DNA of 64,000 bases from Burkholderia vietnamiensis LMG 10929 (GCF_000959445.1 NZ_CP009630.1:1364001-1428000); one strand, 5' to 3'. Counted from the stretch's first letter, positions 1 to 8,164 are shown. A program made the numbers and translations. The notes: a model not told the origin generated them from the sequence alone.

Positions 1-122
1 AGCAGCGTCTCGAACGGCTCGAACATCCGGTCGAGCGTGCGCTGCGCCTCGACCCATGCGAGCCCGGACGGGCCGTTCCATAGCGCGCTCTGTGCTTCGT
101 TGGGGCGGCTGTCTGTCATCAT
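1..122 (-). CDS. Class I SAM-dependent methyltransferase, N-terminal fragment cut by window edge
   Basis: Only the first 40 or so codons lie in the window, running leftwards off base 1. The reverse-strand reading gives a start region containing TDSRPNEAQSALWNGPSG followed by LAWVEAQRTLDRMFEPF, which resembles the N-terminus of UbiE/Methyltransf-type small-molecule methyltransferases (an asparagine-rich segment, then W-N-G and W-V-x-x-Q). The SAM-binding GxGxG loop would lie beyond the edge, so the class is inferred. Two adjacent ATGs (122 and 119) follow an AAAGG ribosome binding site at 129-133; I chose the first. It is divergent from the metallophosphoesterase gene and shares the roughly 130-bp gap with it. 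Confidence 0.55.
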   Translation of the reverse strand, partial: MMTDSRPNEAQSALWNGPSGLAWVEAQRTLDRMFEPFETL

Positions 123-256
123 CGTCATCCTTTGCGCTGCAGCGTTGATCGGAATCGCGACTATGCTGCTTCAAGCCGGCTTGAAGTCAAGGCTGCGCTC
201 GCCGACCGTTCATATTTCTTACATTCGCGCTGCGTATCGTTGACGGCTTTCCTACG

Positions 257-1726
257 GTGCCTTCCATGCCACGACTGCTCTCATCCGCGCTGTTCGCGCG
301 CTGCGCCGCGCTCGCCGCGGTCGCCCTGTCCGCGTGCTCGAACCACATCGACTCGCCCGCCGACCCCGCGAGCGCCGCGATCAACGTCCAGGCCGCATGG
401 GTCGAGATCGGCGACGCGAACCAGGCGATCGCACGCGTGATCACCAACTACAGCCCGGCTTCCGCGAGCGATCCGGTGTGTCCGCAACTATCGGTCGACG
501 GCAAGCAGTCGCGCATGACGCTGCGCGCCGGCGCCGCGACCGTCGCGCAACGGCCGACGGCCAGCGACCCGGCCGACTCGAAGCCGTCGAGCTTCCCCGT
601 GTCGGTGTGCGAGGCGACGTTGCCGGCCGATGCGCAGGCGGCGAGCGTCGCGGGCCGCACGCTGCCGCTGCCGAAGGCGCAACCCCAGCGCGTCGCGATC
701 ATCGCCGATACCGGCTGCCGGATGAAGAAGGCCGACAACGCATGGCAGGCGTGCAACGACGCGACCGTCTGGCCGTTCGACACGATCGCGGCGAGCGTCG
801 CGAAGCTGTCGCCGGACCTGGTGCTGCACGTGGGCGACTACCACTATCGCGAGAACGCTTGCCCGCCGGACATCGCCGGCTGCAAGGACAGCCCATGGGG
901 TTACGGCTGGGATGCGTGGCAGGCCGACCTGTTCCGCCCGGCCGCCCCGCTGTTCGCCAAGGCGCCGTGGGTGGTCGTGCGCGGCAACCACGAGGAATGC
1001 GCGCGCGCGGGACAGGGCTGGTATCGCTTCCTCGATCCGCGCCCGTATGCCGCGACGCGCACGTGCGACGATCCGGCCAACGACGCCGACGCGAACTACT
1101 CCGAGCCGTACGCGGTATCGCTCGGCGGCGGCACGCAGGTGATCGTGTTCGACAGCGCGAAGGTCGGGCGCAATCCGCTGAAGACGACCGACGCGCAATT
1201 TCGCATCTACCAGAAGCAGTTTCAGTCGGTGGCGTCGCTCGCGTCGAAGGCGGGGATGTCGACGACGATCTTCACGAACCATCATCCGATCCTCGCGTTC
1301 GCGCCGATCGCGGGCAGCACGCCGGCGCCGGGCAACCTCGCGCTGCAGTCGGTGATGGCGAGCCTGAACGCGCAGGCGTACTACCCGCCCGGCATCCATG
1401 TCGCGCTGCACGGCCACGTGCACGACTTCCAGGCCATCAACTTCTCGTCGGGACATCCGGCGACGATCGTGTCGGGCAACGGCGGCGACAACCTCGACGT
1501 CGCGCTGCCCGATCCGTTCCCGGCCGGCCTCACGCCTGCACCGGGCGCCGTGATCGAACGGCTGTCGCACAACAACAGCTTTGGCTTCCTGATCATGGAG
1601 CGGCGCCCGGCGCCCGCGACGGGCTGGCTGTTCCATGCCTATTCGGCGGCCGGCAAGCTGCTCGCGTCGTGCAGCCAGTCGGGCACGACGCTCGCCTGCG
1701 ACAAGACCGGATTCATCACGCCGTGA
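257..1726 (+). CDS. Lipoprotein metallophosphoesterase (calcineurin-like)
   Basis: Predicted to hydrolyse a phosphoester outside the cytoplasm using a two-metal centre; the substrate is unknown. The N-terminus is a lipoprotein signal with lipobox LSAC, so the mature protein should be anchored by an acylated cysteine. Metallophosphoesterase motifs occur in order: IADTG (metal ligand Asp), VGDYHY (GDxxx), RGNHEE (GNHE), TNHHP and GHVHD (GHxH). Length about 489 residues. The frame opens with GTG at 257; ATG at 266 (MPRLL) is an equally good start and neither has a strong ribosome binding site. The next gene follows on the same strand about 50 bases later. Family call is firm, role is not. Confidence 0.85.
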   Translation: MPSMPRLLSSALFARCAALAAVALSACSNHIDSPADPASAAINVQAAWVEIGDANQAIARVITNYSPASASDPVCPQLSVDGKQSRMTLRAGAATVAQRPTASDPADSKPSSFPVSVCEATLPADAQAASVAGRTLPLPKAQPQRVAIIADTGCRMKKADNAWQACNDATVWPFDTIAASVAKLSPDLVLHVGDYHYRENACPPDIAGCKDSPWGYGWDAWQADLFRPAAPLFAKAPWVVVRGNHEECARAGQGWYRFLDPRPYAATRTCDDPANDADANYSEPYAVSLGGGTQVIVFDSAKVGRNPLKTTDAQFRIYQKQFQSVASLASKAGMSTTIFTNHHPILAFAPIAGSTPAPGNLALQSVMASLNAQAYYPPGIHVALHGHVHDFQAINFSSGHPATIVSGNGGDNLDVALPDPFPAGLTPAPGAVIERLSHNNSFGFLIMERRPAPATGWLFHAYSAAGKLLASCSQSGTTLACDKTGFITP

Positions 1727-1779
1727 TCGACGCGATTCGAGCGACGGGTCGTTCGCCGAGGGATTGCGGCGAGGTGCTC

Positions 1780-3228
1780 GTGCGGCGCGCGGTTATGGTC
1801 GGATCGGCGGGCGCATATGGGTGGGCGAACGGCGCAGTCGCCGGTCCGGCGACTGCCTCGACTTCCAGCGTCGGCAGCCGGACGATACGCATGGCCGCTG
1901 CAGCGGCACTCGTTGGGATCGCCCTATCGGCGGCGCCGTCGACGCGGGCCGCACTGCCGGAAACGACGCTGCTGGCGGGCGCACCGCCGTCGCGCGTGGT
2001 CGGCACGATCGGCGACGGCACACCGCAGGTGGCGGGCAAGATCGATGCGGCTACCGCCCGTTTCGCGCCCGACCCGACGCTCGTCGCGCTCGGCCGTCGG
2101 ATCTTCTTCGATTCGCGGCTGTCCGAGCCGCGCGGCATGTCGTGCGCGGGCTGCCACGATCCGGCGCGCGCATTCGCGCCGACGCTGTCGGCCGCCGCAC
2201 TCGCGGGGCCCGGCGTGCCGGAAGGCAGCCGCCCGGGCCGCTTCAGCCGGCGCAACGCGCCGTCGCTGCTGTATGTGCGCTACGTGCCGCGCCGCCACTT
2301 CTACCAGGACGACGACGCGCCGGCGCCGGCGCCGTTCGGTGGGCTGTTCGACGACGGCCGCGCGGATACGCTCGCCGAACAGATCCGCGGGCCGCTGTTC
2401 GATCCGAACGAAATGAACAACCGGTCGCCGGCCGCGCTGCTGCGCAAGGTTGACGGCACCGAACTGGCCGGCGATCTCGCCGCGAGGTTCGGCGCGTCGG
2501 TGCGGCGCGATCCCGAACGGCTGGTGCAGGCGCTCGGGTCGGCGATGGAGGCTTATCTGCAGAGCGATGAAATGGCGCCGTTCACGTCGCGCTTCGACGC
2601 GTTTCTGCGCACGCGTGCGCCGCTTGCTCCGGCCGAGATGCGCGGCCTGGCGCTGTTTCGCAATCCCGACAAGGGCAACTGCATGAGTTGCCATACGCTG
2701 TCGGAGACGTCCAGCCGGCCGGAGCGCTCGCTGTTCACCGATTTCGGCTACGACGCGATTGCGGTGCCGCGCAACCGGGCGCTCGCCGCGAACCGCGATC
2801 CGCGGCATTTCGACAACGGACTGTGCGACACCGCCGCGCGCCTGCGCTGGCCGGAGCCGACGCAATGGTGCGGCTACCTGCGCACGCCGGGGCTGCGCAA
2901 CGTCGCGGTCAAGCAGACGTTCATGCACAACGGCGTGTTCCGCACGCTGCGCGACGCCGTCGCGTTCTACAACACGCGCTCGACCGACCCTGCGTTCTGG
3001 TATCACGGCGCACGGACGTTCGACGACGTGCCGGTGGCCTATCGCGGCAACATCAACGTCAATTCGACGCCGCTGAATCGTCGGCCGGGCACGCCGCCGG
3101 CGCTGACCGACGCCGAGATCGACGACATCGTCGCCTTCCTCGGCACGCTCACCGATGCGCGCTATGCGGAACTCGTGCCGCGGGGCGGTTCCGATGGAGT
3201 GGCCCGGGGCGCGGCGCGGACGCGCTGA
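1780..3228 (+). CDS. Di-heme cytochrome c peroxidase (CcpA/MauG family), periplasmic
   Basis: Predicted periplasmic di-heme enzyme of the bacterial cytochrome c peroxidase/MauG family, which reduces peroxide or carries out related heme oxidations. Two CxxCH heme-attachment motifs are visible: CAGCH and CMSCH, roughly 180 residues apart as expected for the N- and C-terminal heme domains. The C-terminal block contains FMHNGVFRTLRDAVAFYNTR, a family hallmark. An Ala-rich hydrophobic segment ending in STRAALP looks like a Sec signal. Start is uncertain: GTG 1780 has a GAGG five bases upstream; ATG 1795 and ATG 1891 are in frame. The much longer open frame upstream is a shadow of the preceding gene. 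It sits directly behind the metallophosphoesterase and may be co-transcribed. Confidence 0.85.
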   Translation: MRRAVMVGSAGAYGWANGAVAGPATASTSSVGSRTIRMAAAAALVGIALSAAPSTRAALPETTLLAGAPPSRVVGTIGDGTPQVAGKIDAATARFAPDPTLVALGRRIFFDSRLSEPRGMSCAGCHDPARAFAPTLSAAALAGPGVPEGSRPGRFSRRNAPSLLYVRYVPRRHFYQDDDAPAPAPFGGLFDDGRADTLAEQIRGPLFDPNEMNNRSPAALLRKVDGTELAGDLAARFGASVRRDPERLVQALGSAMEAYLQSDEMAPFTSRFDAFLRTRAPLAPAEMRGLALFRNPDKGNCMSCHTLSETSSRPERSLFTDFGYDAIAVPRNRALAANRDPRHFDNGLCDTAARLRWPEPTQWCGYLRTPGLRNVAVKQTFMHNGVFRTLRDAVAFYNTRSTDPAFWYHGARTFDDVPVAYRGNINVNSTPLNRRPGTPPALTDAEIDDIVAFLGTLTDARYAELVPRGGSDGVARGAARTR

Positions 3229-3627
3229 GTGGGGGGGATGGGCGCGTATGGGCGCGCGGGCTCGCCGGAGCCCGCGTACCGTTGCCTCGTCGCGCGAGGT
3301 TGTCGAAGCGAACCTGGCGGGAAGGCGCGGGGCGAACGGGGTGTCTGCACGTTGGGCGGTCGCTTCGCGTTGTAGTGCCTCGGATGCGACGGCCAAGGGG
3401 GCGAGAGTCGCTGCGCACGCGGTCTACCGTGTCGTCGGCGAGTGATTCATCTCGCGTATCGGCAGAGCTTTTTAAACGACCTCAACAAACCAGATTCCTG
3501 ACGGGCCCAATGCCCCGCGAGAAGATCAACTGATTCTTCAAAAGAACGATATAGCGGCCCTCGGCAATATTGAGAGGAATTGCGGAGCCACGCGACTACG
3601 ATTCGCTTTTTCCGCGAGGGCCAAATA
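3229..3627. other. Intergenic region, 399 bp, upstream of the T6SS cassette
   Basis: No convincing gene. The left half is GC-rich like the flanking genes. From about 3440 the composition becomes AT-richer, with runs such as GAGCTTTTTAAACGACC and TTCTTCAAAAGAACG, matching the composition of the effector cassette that follows. The junction near 3440 may be the left boundary of acquired DNA. I saw no clear promoter, repeat or terminator. Confidence 0.4.
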
Positions 3628-4200
3628 ATGAAAAGAAGAATCGCGTCTGTGGGCGACACGCTATCCAGTGGCGGCACTGTCCTACCGGCAGACGGGCCGC
3701 CAATGATCTTCATGGGCCACCAAGTCGCCCTGATTGGCGGTCAAGCATTTTGCACAGCGTGTGAAAGCAACGGCGTCATTGCCAAGTCCGGGGGACACTA
3801 CCGCATACGGTTCATAGCGGAGGTCGCGCTGGACGGCGACATCGTACTGTGCAGATGCCCGCGGCCGCCGCGTATTATTGCGGCGCTCAGCGGTGAGTCA
3901 TGGTGCGATGACGACCCGGGCGGTAGCGGGCAGCACAGCTACTCCCGTTTCGCTGCTGGTGATGTTGCCGCAGCCGGGACCGTAGCGCCCACTTTGGCCG
4001 ATGCCTACGACGAGCAAGTGAAGGTGACTGCTGATGCTCCGGAAGGCTACCCTTACTACGTTGAAACAACAGAAGGTCGTTTGTTTCAAGGGCAACTCGA
4101 CGCAAGCGGCATGCTACCGCGCATCCATACCGGCCATAACCCAAATGACTACACGGTTTACTGGGGAGACGATGCTATCGCCAAGCAAAACGAGGCTTAA
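3628..4200 (+). CDS. PAAR-domain protein with C-terminal extension, type VI secretion spike
   Basis: PAAR proteins form the sharpened tip on the VgrG spike of the type VI secretion system and carry or recruit effectors. The N-terminal 90 or so residues show the PAAR pattern: RIASVGDTLSSGG, then GHQVALIGGQAFC, GVIAKSGG and LDGDIVLCRCP. Residues of about 95-190 are an extension ending in EGRLFQGQLDASG and DYTVYWGDDAIAKQ, a module also seen behind PAAR and VgrG domains. Start ATG 3628 is set by a GCGAGGG ribosome binding site; an upstream in-frame start at 3580 adds residues unlike PAAR proteins. It lies two bases before the amidase gene, so this PAAR protein probably delivers that amidase. No other T6SS gene is in the window. 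Confidence 0.85.
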   Translation: MKRRIASVGDTLSSGGTVLPADGPPMIFMGHQVALIGGQAFCTACESNGVIAKSGGHYRIRFIAEVALDGDIVLCRCPRPPRIIAALSGESWCDDDPGGSGQHSYSRFAAGDVAAAGTVAPTLADAYDEQVKVTADAPEGYPYYVETTEGRLFQGQLDASGMLPRIHTGHNPNDYTVYWGDDAIAKQNEA

Positions 4201-4202
4201 CA

Positions 4203-4838
4203 ATGCCGAACAAACCGCTGAAGATTCGCTCGAACAATACGCCTGATTCAGTCAAGCCGGTCCAGTTGAAATCGATCACGTTTCAGGCGCTTTGGAACGC
4301 CTATCCAGGCAAAGATCCATACGACGACCCGACGGGTCAATACGAGAATCAATGTGCCATCCGCATGAGCGTCACCTTTCACAATATCGGAAGCGATATG
4401 AAGTCGTTTTCGCAGAAGGTCGTGAAGCCCATGCCTGGGAAGAAAGAGTTGGGCCGTCTCATACTCAACGGCAAGGCTACGGCGACCCGCGCCTATGAGC
4501 TGGCCGAGTGGTTGAAATTGCAACCGTTCTTGGGACTGGGCAAACCGGAGAACATCACTGGCACGGATTGGCAGAGCACGGTAAAAGGTCGAACGGGCAT
4601 CATCTACTTTTTCGGTTACTGGCGACAAGAAGGCGATTCCTCCGACAGCACCCTGACGGGCGGACACATCGACTTGTGGAACAAGGACACGTTGACCCCC
4701 AACTTGGCGTCGTTTCTTCGGTTCCGCGTGGGTATGTCCTCCATGCCGAACCCGTTGTCGTGGTTGCGAGGTCGAAGAGACAACGCGTTCTCCGATCTGG
4801 CCAACTCGAAAGAAATCCTTTTTTGGGAAGTGAAATGA
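4203..4838 (+). CDS. tae4: Type VI secretion amidase effector, Tae4 family
   Basis: Tae4 effectors are NlpC/P60-like amidases injected into the periplasm of rival bacteria, where they cut the peptide stems of peptidoglycan. The catalytic pair is visible: Cys51 in the motif ENQCAIRMS and His155 in GGHIDLWN, both in the expected Tae4 context. Length 211 residues, somewhat longer than classical members (about 160-180). It begins two bases after the PAAR gene and overlaps the next gene by ATGA, indicating one transcript. A canonical Tai4 immunity protein is not recognisable nearby; the overlapping small membrane protein is the candidate. GC is lower than in neighbouring housekeeping genes, consistent with horizontal transfer. 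Confidence 0.88.
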   Translation: MPNKPLKIRSNNTPDSVKPVQLKSITFQALWNAYPGKDPYDDPTGQYENQCAIRMSVTFHNIGSDMKSFSQKVVKPMPGKKELGRLILNGKATATRAYELAEWLKLQPFLGLGKPENITGTDWQSTVKGRTGIIYFFGYWRQEGDSSDSTLTGGHIDLWNKDTLTPNLASFLRFRVGMSSMPNPLSWLRGRRDNAFSDLANSKEILFWEVK

Positions 4839-5170
4839 AACGTACAGGGCTCGCGTTGTCGGGGTTCGTGTGGGGTTTGCTGGTCACATGGGCGTCCGGC
4901 TATACATTCAGCCATATGCACTGGCCCGCGCCTCCGTCACATTCCACGGGCTGTAACGATCTCGAGCATTGTGGCTCTCATGCCGCCTTTTTTCTGACGA
5001 CGCTAGGACTGCTGCTTTGGCCGGCGATCGTGTTCTGCGCGTTGAATGCAGTCGCCTATAAGCGATGGTCGAGTCGGAAATGGGGCGTTGTATTTGCCGT
5101 CGTGACGCTCTTCTCCGCGTTGTTCTATCTCGCCACTTACGCCGTACCTTCGTTGGGCCTCTTCGGCTGA
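4835..5170 (+). CDS. Small three-helix membrane protein, candidate immunity protein
   Basis: Unrecognised 111-residue protein. Three hydrophobic segments are visible: near residues 5-24 (LALSGFVWGLLVTWASGY), about 50-70 (FFLTTLGLLLWPAIVFCALN), and about 84-104 (VVFAVVTLFSALFYLATYAV). A loop between the first two holds two cysteines and three histidines (HMHW, GCNDLEHCGSH) and probably faces the periplasm. The start codon overlaps the stop of the Tae4 gene (ATGA at 4835-4838), the coupling usual for effector-immunity pairs. Tai4 proteins are small periplasmic dimers and this is not obviously one, so immunity is inferred from position only. It could instead be a gene of unrelated function carried along with the cassette. 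Confidence 0.6.
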   Translation: MKRTGLALSGFVWGLLVTWASGYTFSHMHWPAPPSHSTGCNDLEHCGSHAAFFLTTLGLLLWPAIVFCALNAVAYKRWSSRKWGVVFAVVTLFSALFYLATYAVPSLGLFG

Positions 5171-5505
5171 GGGCGAGGACTATCCGAAAGTCACCTGGGT
5201 CGGGTTGCGACGTGCCAGAGCGCCCATGCCAGACGCGCTCTGACCACTACCACCTTGAAGAAGCCATACCGCGTCAAGGCGGTCATTTGCTCAGTAGTTC
5301 CCTAACCATCGGTCTATCGCCGCGTCGACCAGGGAACGCTGAAACTTGTCACGCTGCGAGAGCGCTAGCGGCATCAGCGTCGAAAGCGTCGAGGTGATCA
5401 TGGCCTGCAACGGACGCCGCTCAACTGCCCCTTTCGCGCTCCTACAGCGCGGCCCTTCCTGCCACCTCCCGCACCTCCTAAGCCCCACATAGCTCGTCAT
5501 TGCAC
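5171..5505. other. Intergenic region after the T6SS cassette
   Basis: No intact gene. The minus strand of 5291-5410 can be read as the C-terminal end of a protein (see the separate pseudogene entry). No tRNA, transposase or clean terminator is visible at this right edge of the cassette. Confidence 0.4.
5291..5410 (-). pseudogene. Possible C-terminal remnant of an unidentified protein
   Basis: On the minus strand this stretch reads LQAMITSTLSTLMPLALSQR, then DKFQRSLVDAAIDRWLGNY and a stop. It has a natural amphipathic, globular composition, while the same frame further upstream is Arg/Cys/Ser-rich, typical of a shadow frame. No start codon or ribosome binding site gives an intact gene, so if real it is a decayed C-terminus. 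I do not recognise the family. Chance is possible. Confidence 0.25.
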
Positions 5506-5568
5506 TTGACAACCCGCTTCGCCCCAAATACTGTATGGATAACCAGCTGTATAACCAACCAGTATTGG
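5506..5568 (+). promoter_or_regulatory. Promoter with overlapping LexA-like tandem operator
   Basis: A consensus -35 (TTGACA, 5506-5511) is followed by a 17-bp spacer and the -10-like TACTGT (5529-5534). Overlapping the -10 are two directly adjacent 16-bp units, CTGTATGGATAACCAG (5531-5546) and CTGTATAACCAACCAG (5547-5562). Each matches CTGT-N8-(A/C)CAG, close to the gamma/betaproteobacterial LexA box. The pair is enclosed by an outer inverted repeat, CCAAATACTG (5524-5533) and CAGTATTGG (5560-5568). Placement over the -10 fits repression. The gene served is the one starting at 5685. Confidence 0.6.
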
Positions 5569-5684
5569 CGGCACCGGCACGAAGCACGCGCCACCGTCGG
5601 CAGGACTGGTTGTCGGCTCCGGGTCCGGCGTAGCGTTGCATCGCGGCCGGCCCGGTCGATCGACGAGAACACCCGGAGAGCCTT

Positions 5685-5984
5685 ATGCAACAAGGGTCCC
5701 TGTTTAAAGCGGAACATCTGGTCCGTATCGTCAACGACACCGATCGGCAAGTGCTCGCCTGGCTGCGTGCACAGGTCGGCGACGCCCGCGTCGAGCGCGC
5801 GGCGCGCCAGCTCGGCCATACGCGCAAGCCGTTTCCGTCCGCGCTTTGCCGCTATCTGGGCGTGAGCGCGCCGGCAACGCTGCGCCAGCCCGAGCGGTCG
5901 CGTGTCGCGCGCGACTTCTCCGTCGGCGATCGCTATCTGTCGCTGATCCGTCAGCACCTCGCCACGCATACGGTCGGTCGATGA
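5685..5984 (+). CDS. Hypothetical 99-residue protein behind a LexA-like promoter
   Basis: I do not recognise this protein. It is small, basic and probably cytoplasmic: no signal peptide or membrane segment. The sequence starts MQQGSLFKAEHLVRIVND and continues TDRQVLAWLRAQVGDARVE, rich in predicted helix, with many arginines in the second half. A ribosome binding site (GGAG, about 10 bases upstream) supports ATG 5685. The promoter about 120-180 bp upstream carries two LexA-like boxes, so SOS control is possible and would suggest a damage-related role, but this is inference. The next gene lies on the opposite strand and converges with it. Confidence 0.6.
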   Translation: MQQGSLFKAEHLVRIVNDTDRQVLAWLRAQVGDARVERAARQLGHTRKPFPSALCRYLGVSAPATLRQPERSRVARDFSVGDRYLSLIRQHLATHTVGR

Positions 5985-6125
5985 ACGCGCCGAAGTCATA
6001 CCGGTGGCGCAGCGTCGCACGGCGCGCGACCGGCGCAAGCACGACCCGCCATATCGGCCGCCCCGTCCCGCCGTCGCGGCAAACGGGCGCGGAAGGCTAC
6101 GCCCGTGCCGAGCCGGCGCCCGCGC

Positions 6126-7610
6126 TTACGCAGCGGCCGCCGCATCGCGTATCAATCGGCCAAGCGTTTGGATCGCCTCTTCGTGCGCCGCATCGAATAC
6201 CCGCGTGCAGGCAAGCCGAATGTACGCGTCGAAGCGGTCGGAATTCGAGAAGATCGAACCCGGCGCAATCCGTATCCCTTGGGCCAGCGCCACGTCGAAC
6301 AAGGCTTCGGAATGCACGCCGTCCGGCAGCGCGATCCACAGAAGCATGCCGCCCGGCGGGCGGTTCATTCTCGTGCCTGAAGGAAAATGCCGCGCGATCG
6401 CATCGATCGTCACGTCGCGCTGCACGCGAAGCTGTTCGCGGAACCGGTGCAGATGGCGATCGAACGCGCCGGAGCCGACGAACTCGGCCGCGACGGCCTG
6501 CAGCAACGCCGCGTTGTGCCGGCTGTGCGCGAACTTGAGCATCTTCACGCGCGCGTGCCAGCGGCCCGCACTGATCCAGCCGAGCCGCATGCCGGGCGCA
6601 AGCACCTTGTTGAACGACGGACAGTAGATCACCGTGCCGTCGCGATCCCAGGCCTTGACGGGCTTCACCGCGTGCGGCGCCTCGACGAGTTCGCGGTACG
6701 GTTCGTCTTCGATCACGGCAACGCCGTGTCGCGAACACAGCGCGACCAGCGCGGCCTTGCGCTCGTCCGGCATCACGCTGCCGAGCGGGTTCTGCAGATT
6801 CGGCACGACCACCACGGCGCGGATGTCCGGATACGCGGTCAGCGCCACGTCGAGCGCTTCGATCGACAGCCCGGTCGTCGGGCTCGCCGGAATCTCGAGC
6901 GCGCGCAGCCCGAGGCTCTCGAGCATCTGGATCAGGCCGAAGAAGGCCGGCGATTCGATCGCGATCGTGTCGCCGGGCTGCGCGACCGCACGCAGCGCGA
7001 GATTCACCGCGTCGACACCGCCGCTCGTCGACATCACGTCGTCCGGCGCGACGGTCACGCCGTAAGACAGCGCGCGTCGGGCCATCGTCTGCCGGAATTC
7101 GGGCGACCCGCCCACCGGCCCCGCATCGGTCAGCAGCGTCGGTTTGCGCCGCAGCAGCCGGATCGCGAGCGCCTGCAGCGGCTCGGCCGGATAGAGCGTC
7201 GCCGACGCGGAGGCACCACCGAGGTTCAGCGCATCGGACGCCGCATTGCCGCGATCGATTACGCGCGACACGCGCTCGTGCAGCCCCGCGAACGGCGGCG
7301 CGACACTCAGCGGCGGCGCTTCGGTTTCCGGCAACGTGCCGAGCGCCGCCGCGGCGCGGCGTCGCACGAAATAGCCCGAGCGCGGCTTCGCCTCGCACCA
7401 ACCCGTATCCTCGAGCCGCCGGAACGTCTGGATCGCGGTCGACAAACTCACCGCATGTTGCGCCATGAACGCGCGGACCGACGGCATCCGGTCGCCGGGC
7501 GACAGTGTGCCGGCCGCAATGATGCGGCGGTAATGCTCGGCGAGCCGCTCATAGAGCGGTGCGCCGGTCATCGGCAAGGGCGTGCGGGACGGGGCGTCGA
7601 TGGGCGTCAT
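6126..7610 (-). CDS. MocR-family regulator (GntR-type wHTH fused to PLP aminotransferase domain)
   Basis: MocR/PdxR-type transcription factors join an N-terminal GntR winged helix to a fold-type I aminotransferase-like domain that senses PLP or an amino compound. Residues about 15-80 hold the wHTH (PLYERLAEHYRRIIAAGTL, SPGDRMPSVRAFMAQHAVS, then LEDTGWCEAKPRSGYFV). The rest is aminotransferase-like, with the PLP lysine expected in the YCPSFNKVLAPGMRLGW segment. Start ATG 7610 gives 494 residues; upstream in-frame codons are Arg-rich and unlikely. It is divergent from the DUF2917 gene, which is its probable target, since MocR regulators commonly control a divergent neighbour. ACAGAT half-sites lie in the shared gap. 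Confidence 0.88.
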   Translation of the reverse strand: MTPIDAPSRTPLPMTGAPLYERLAEHYRRIIAAGTLSPGDRMPSVRAFMAQHAVSLSTAIQTFRRLEDTGWCEAKPRSGYFVRRRAAAALGTLPETEAPPLSVAPPFAGLHERVSRVIDRGNAASDALNLGGASASATLYPAEPLQALAIRLLRRKPTLLTDAGPVGGSPEFRQTMARRALSYGVTVAPDDVMSTSGGVDAVNLALRAVAQPGDTIAIESPAFFGLIQMLESLGLRALEIPASPTTGLSIEALDVALTAYPDIRAVVVVPNLQNPLGSVMPDERKAALVALCSRHGVAVIEDEPYRELVEAPHAVKPVKAWDRDGTVIYCPSFNKVLAPGMRLGWISAGRWHARVKMLKFAHSRHNAALLQAVAAEFVGSGAFDRHLHRFREQLRVQRDVTIDAIARHFPSGTRMNRPPGGMLLWIALPDGVHSEALFDVALAQGIRIAPGSIFSNSDRFDAYIRLACTRVFDAAHEEAIQTLGRLIRDAAAAA

Positions 7611-7649
7611 GCGAGCGATCGTGCCCGCGCGCCTTCCCGGGCGCCAGAT

Positions 7650-7730
7650 ACAGATGTCAGGAAAACCCACCGATACAGCGCGACCAAATCGCCGCCTGCA
7701 CCGCAACAGATCGCGGCTCGCTGAATCTGT
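7650..7730. promoter_or_regulatory. Repeated ACAGAT half-sites in the divergent MocR/DUF2917 gap
   Basis: ACAGAT occurs at 7650-7655 and 7706-7711, and its reverse complement ATCTGT at 7725-7730. The last two form an inverted pair 13 bases apart. MocR proteins usually bind repeated short half-sites in the divergent intergenic region, so these are candidate sites for the regulator at 6126-7610. No footprint evidence; a six-base motif three times in 80 bp could be chance. Confidence 0.35.
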
Positions 7731-7813
7731 CCCGCTCGCACGCGTTTTCTTAATCTTGTCTCACGCTATCGTCCCGCCGTCGCGGGGCCGCGGAACCTGG
7801 AAAACGACTCGCC

Positions 7814-8164
7814 ATGCGCACGGAACATATCCGGCTCGACGCCGGGCAAAGCCACTTTGCGTGGTTCGACAAAGGCAGCCGGATCGTCGTGCTCGACGGC
7901 GCGCTCGCGGTCACTTGGCGCCACGGCGGTCTCGACTGGCTGCCCGAGACGCCGCCGTACATGCGCCGCGTGCTCGACGAAGGCGAATGCATGGCGATCG
8001 ACACGGCCGGCCACCTGATGTTGTCCGCTGACGGCTCGCGGCCGAGCGGCGCGAGCATCGCGCCACCTGCGCCGCGGCCCGGTATGTTCGCGATGTTGCA
8101 AGCATGGCTGCGGCGGTGCGTGGCGCAGGCGCTCGGCGCGCGTCATGCGCGTGAACGGCCGTAA
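7814..8164 (+). CDS. DUF2917 domain protein
   Basis: A 116-residue protein of the DUF2917 family, found mostly in Burkholderiales. No function is established. Visible features are a short beta-rich domain (FAWFDKGSRIVVLDGALAVT, WRHGGLDWLPE) resembling a small cupin-like fold, followed by an Ala/Pro-rich C-terminus with a short amphipathic segment (MFAMLQAWLRRCVAQAL). No signal peptide. Start ATG 7814 is close to the family's usual N-terminus. It is transcribed divergently from the MocR-type regulator, a common pairing for this family, and is probably regulated by it. Confidence 0.75.
   Translation: MRTEHIRLDAGQSHFAWFDKGSRIVVLDGALAVTWRHGGLDWLPETPPYMRRVLDEGECMAIDTAGHLMLSADGSRPSGASIAPPAPRPGMFAMLQAWLRRCVAQALGARHARERP

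Noticed and set aside
334..1779. An open frame overlapping the metallophosphoesterase gene that continues into the cytochrome peroxidase frame
   Set aside because: The first part is Arg-rich shadow sequence; the real peroxidase begins near 1780-1795.
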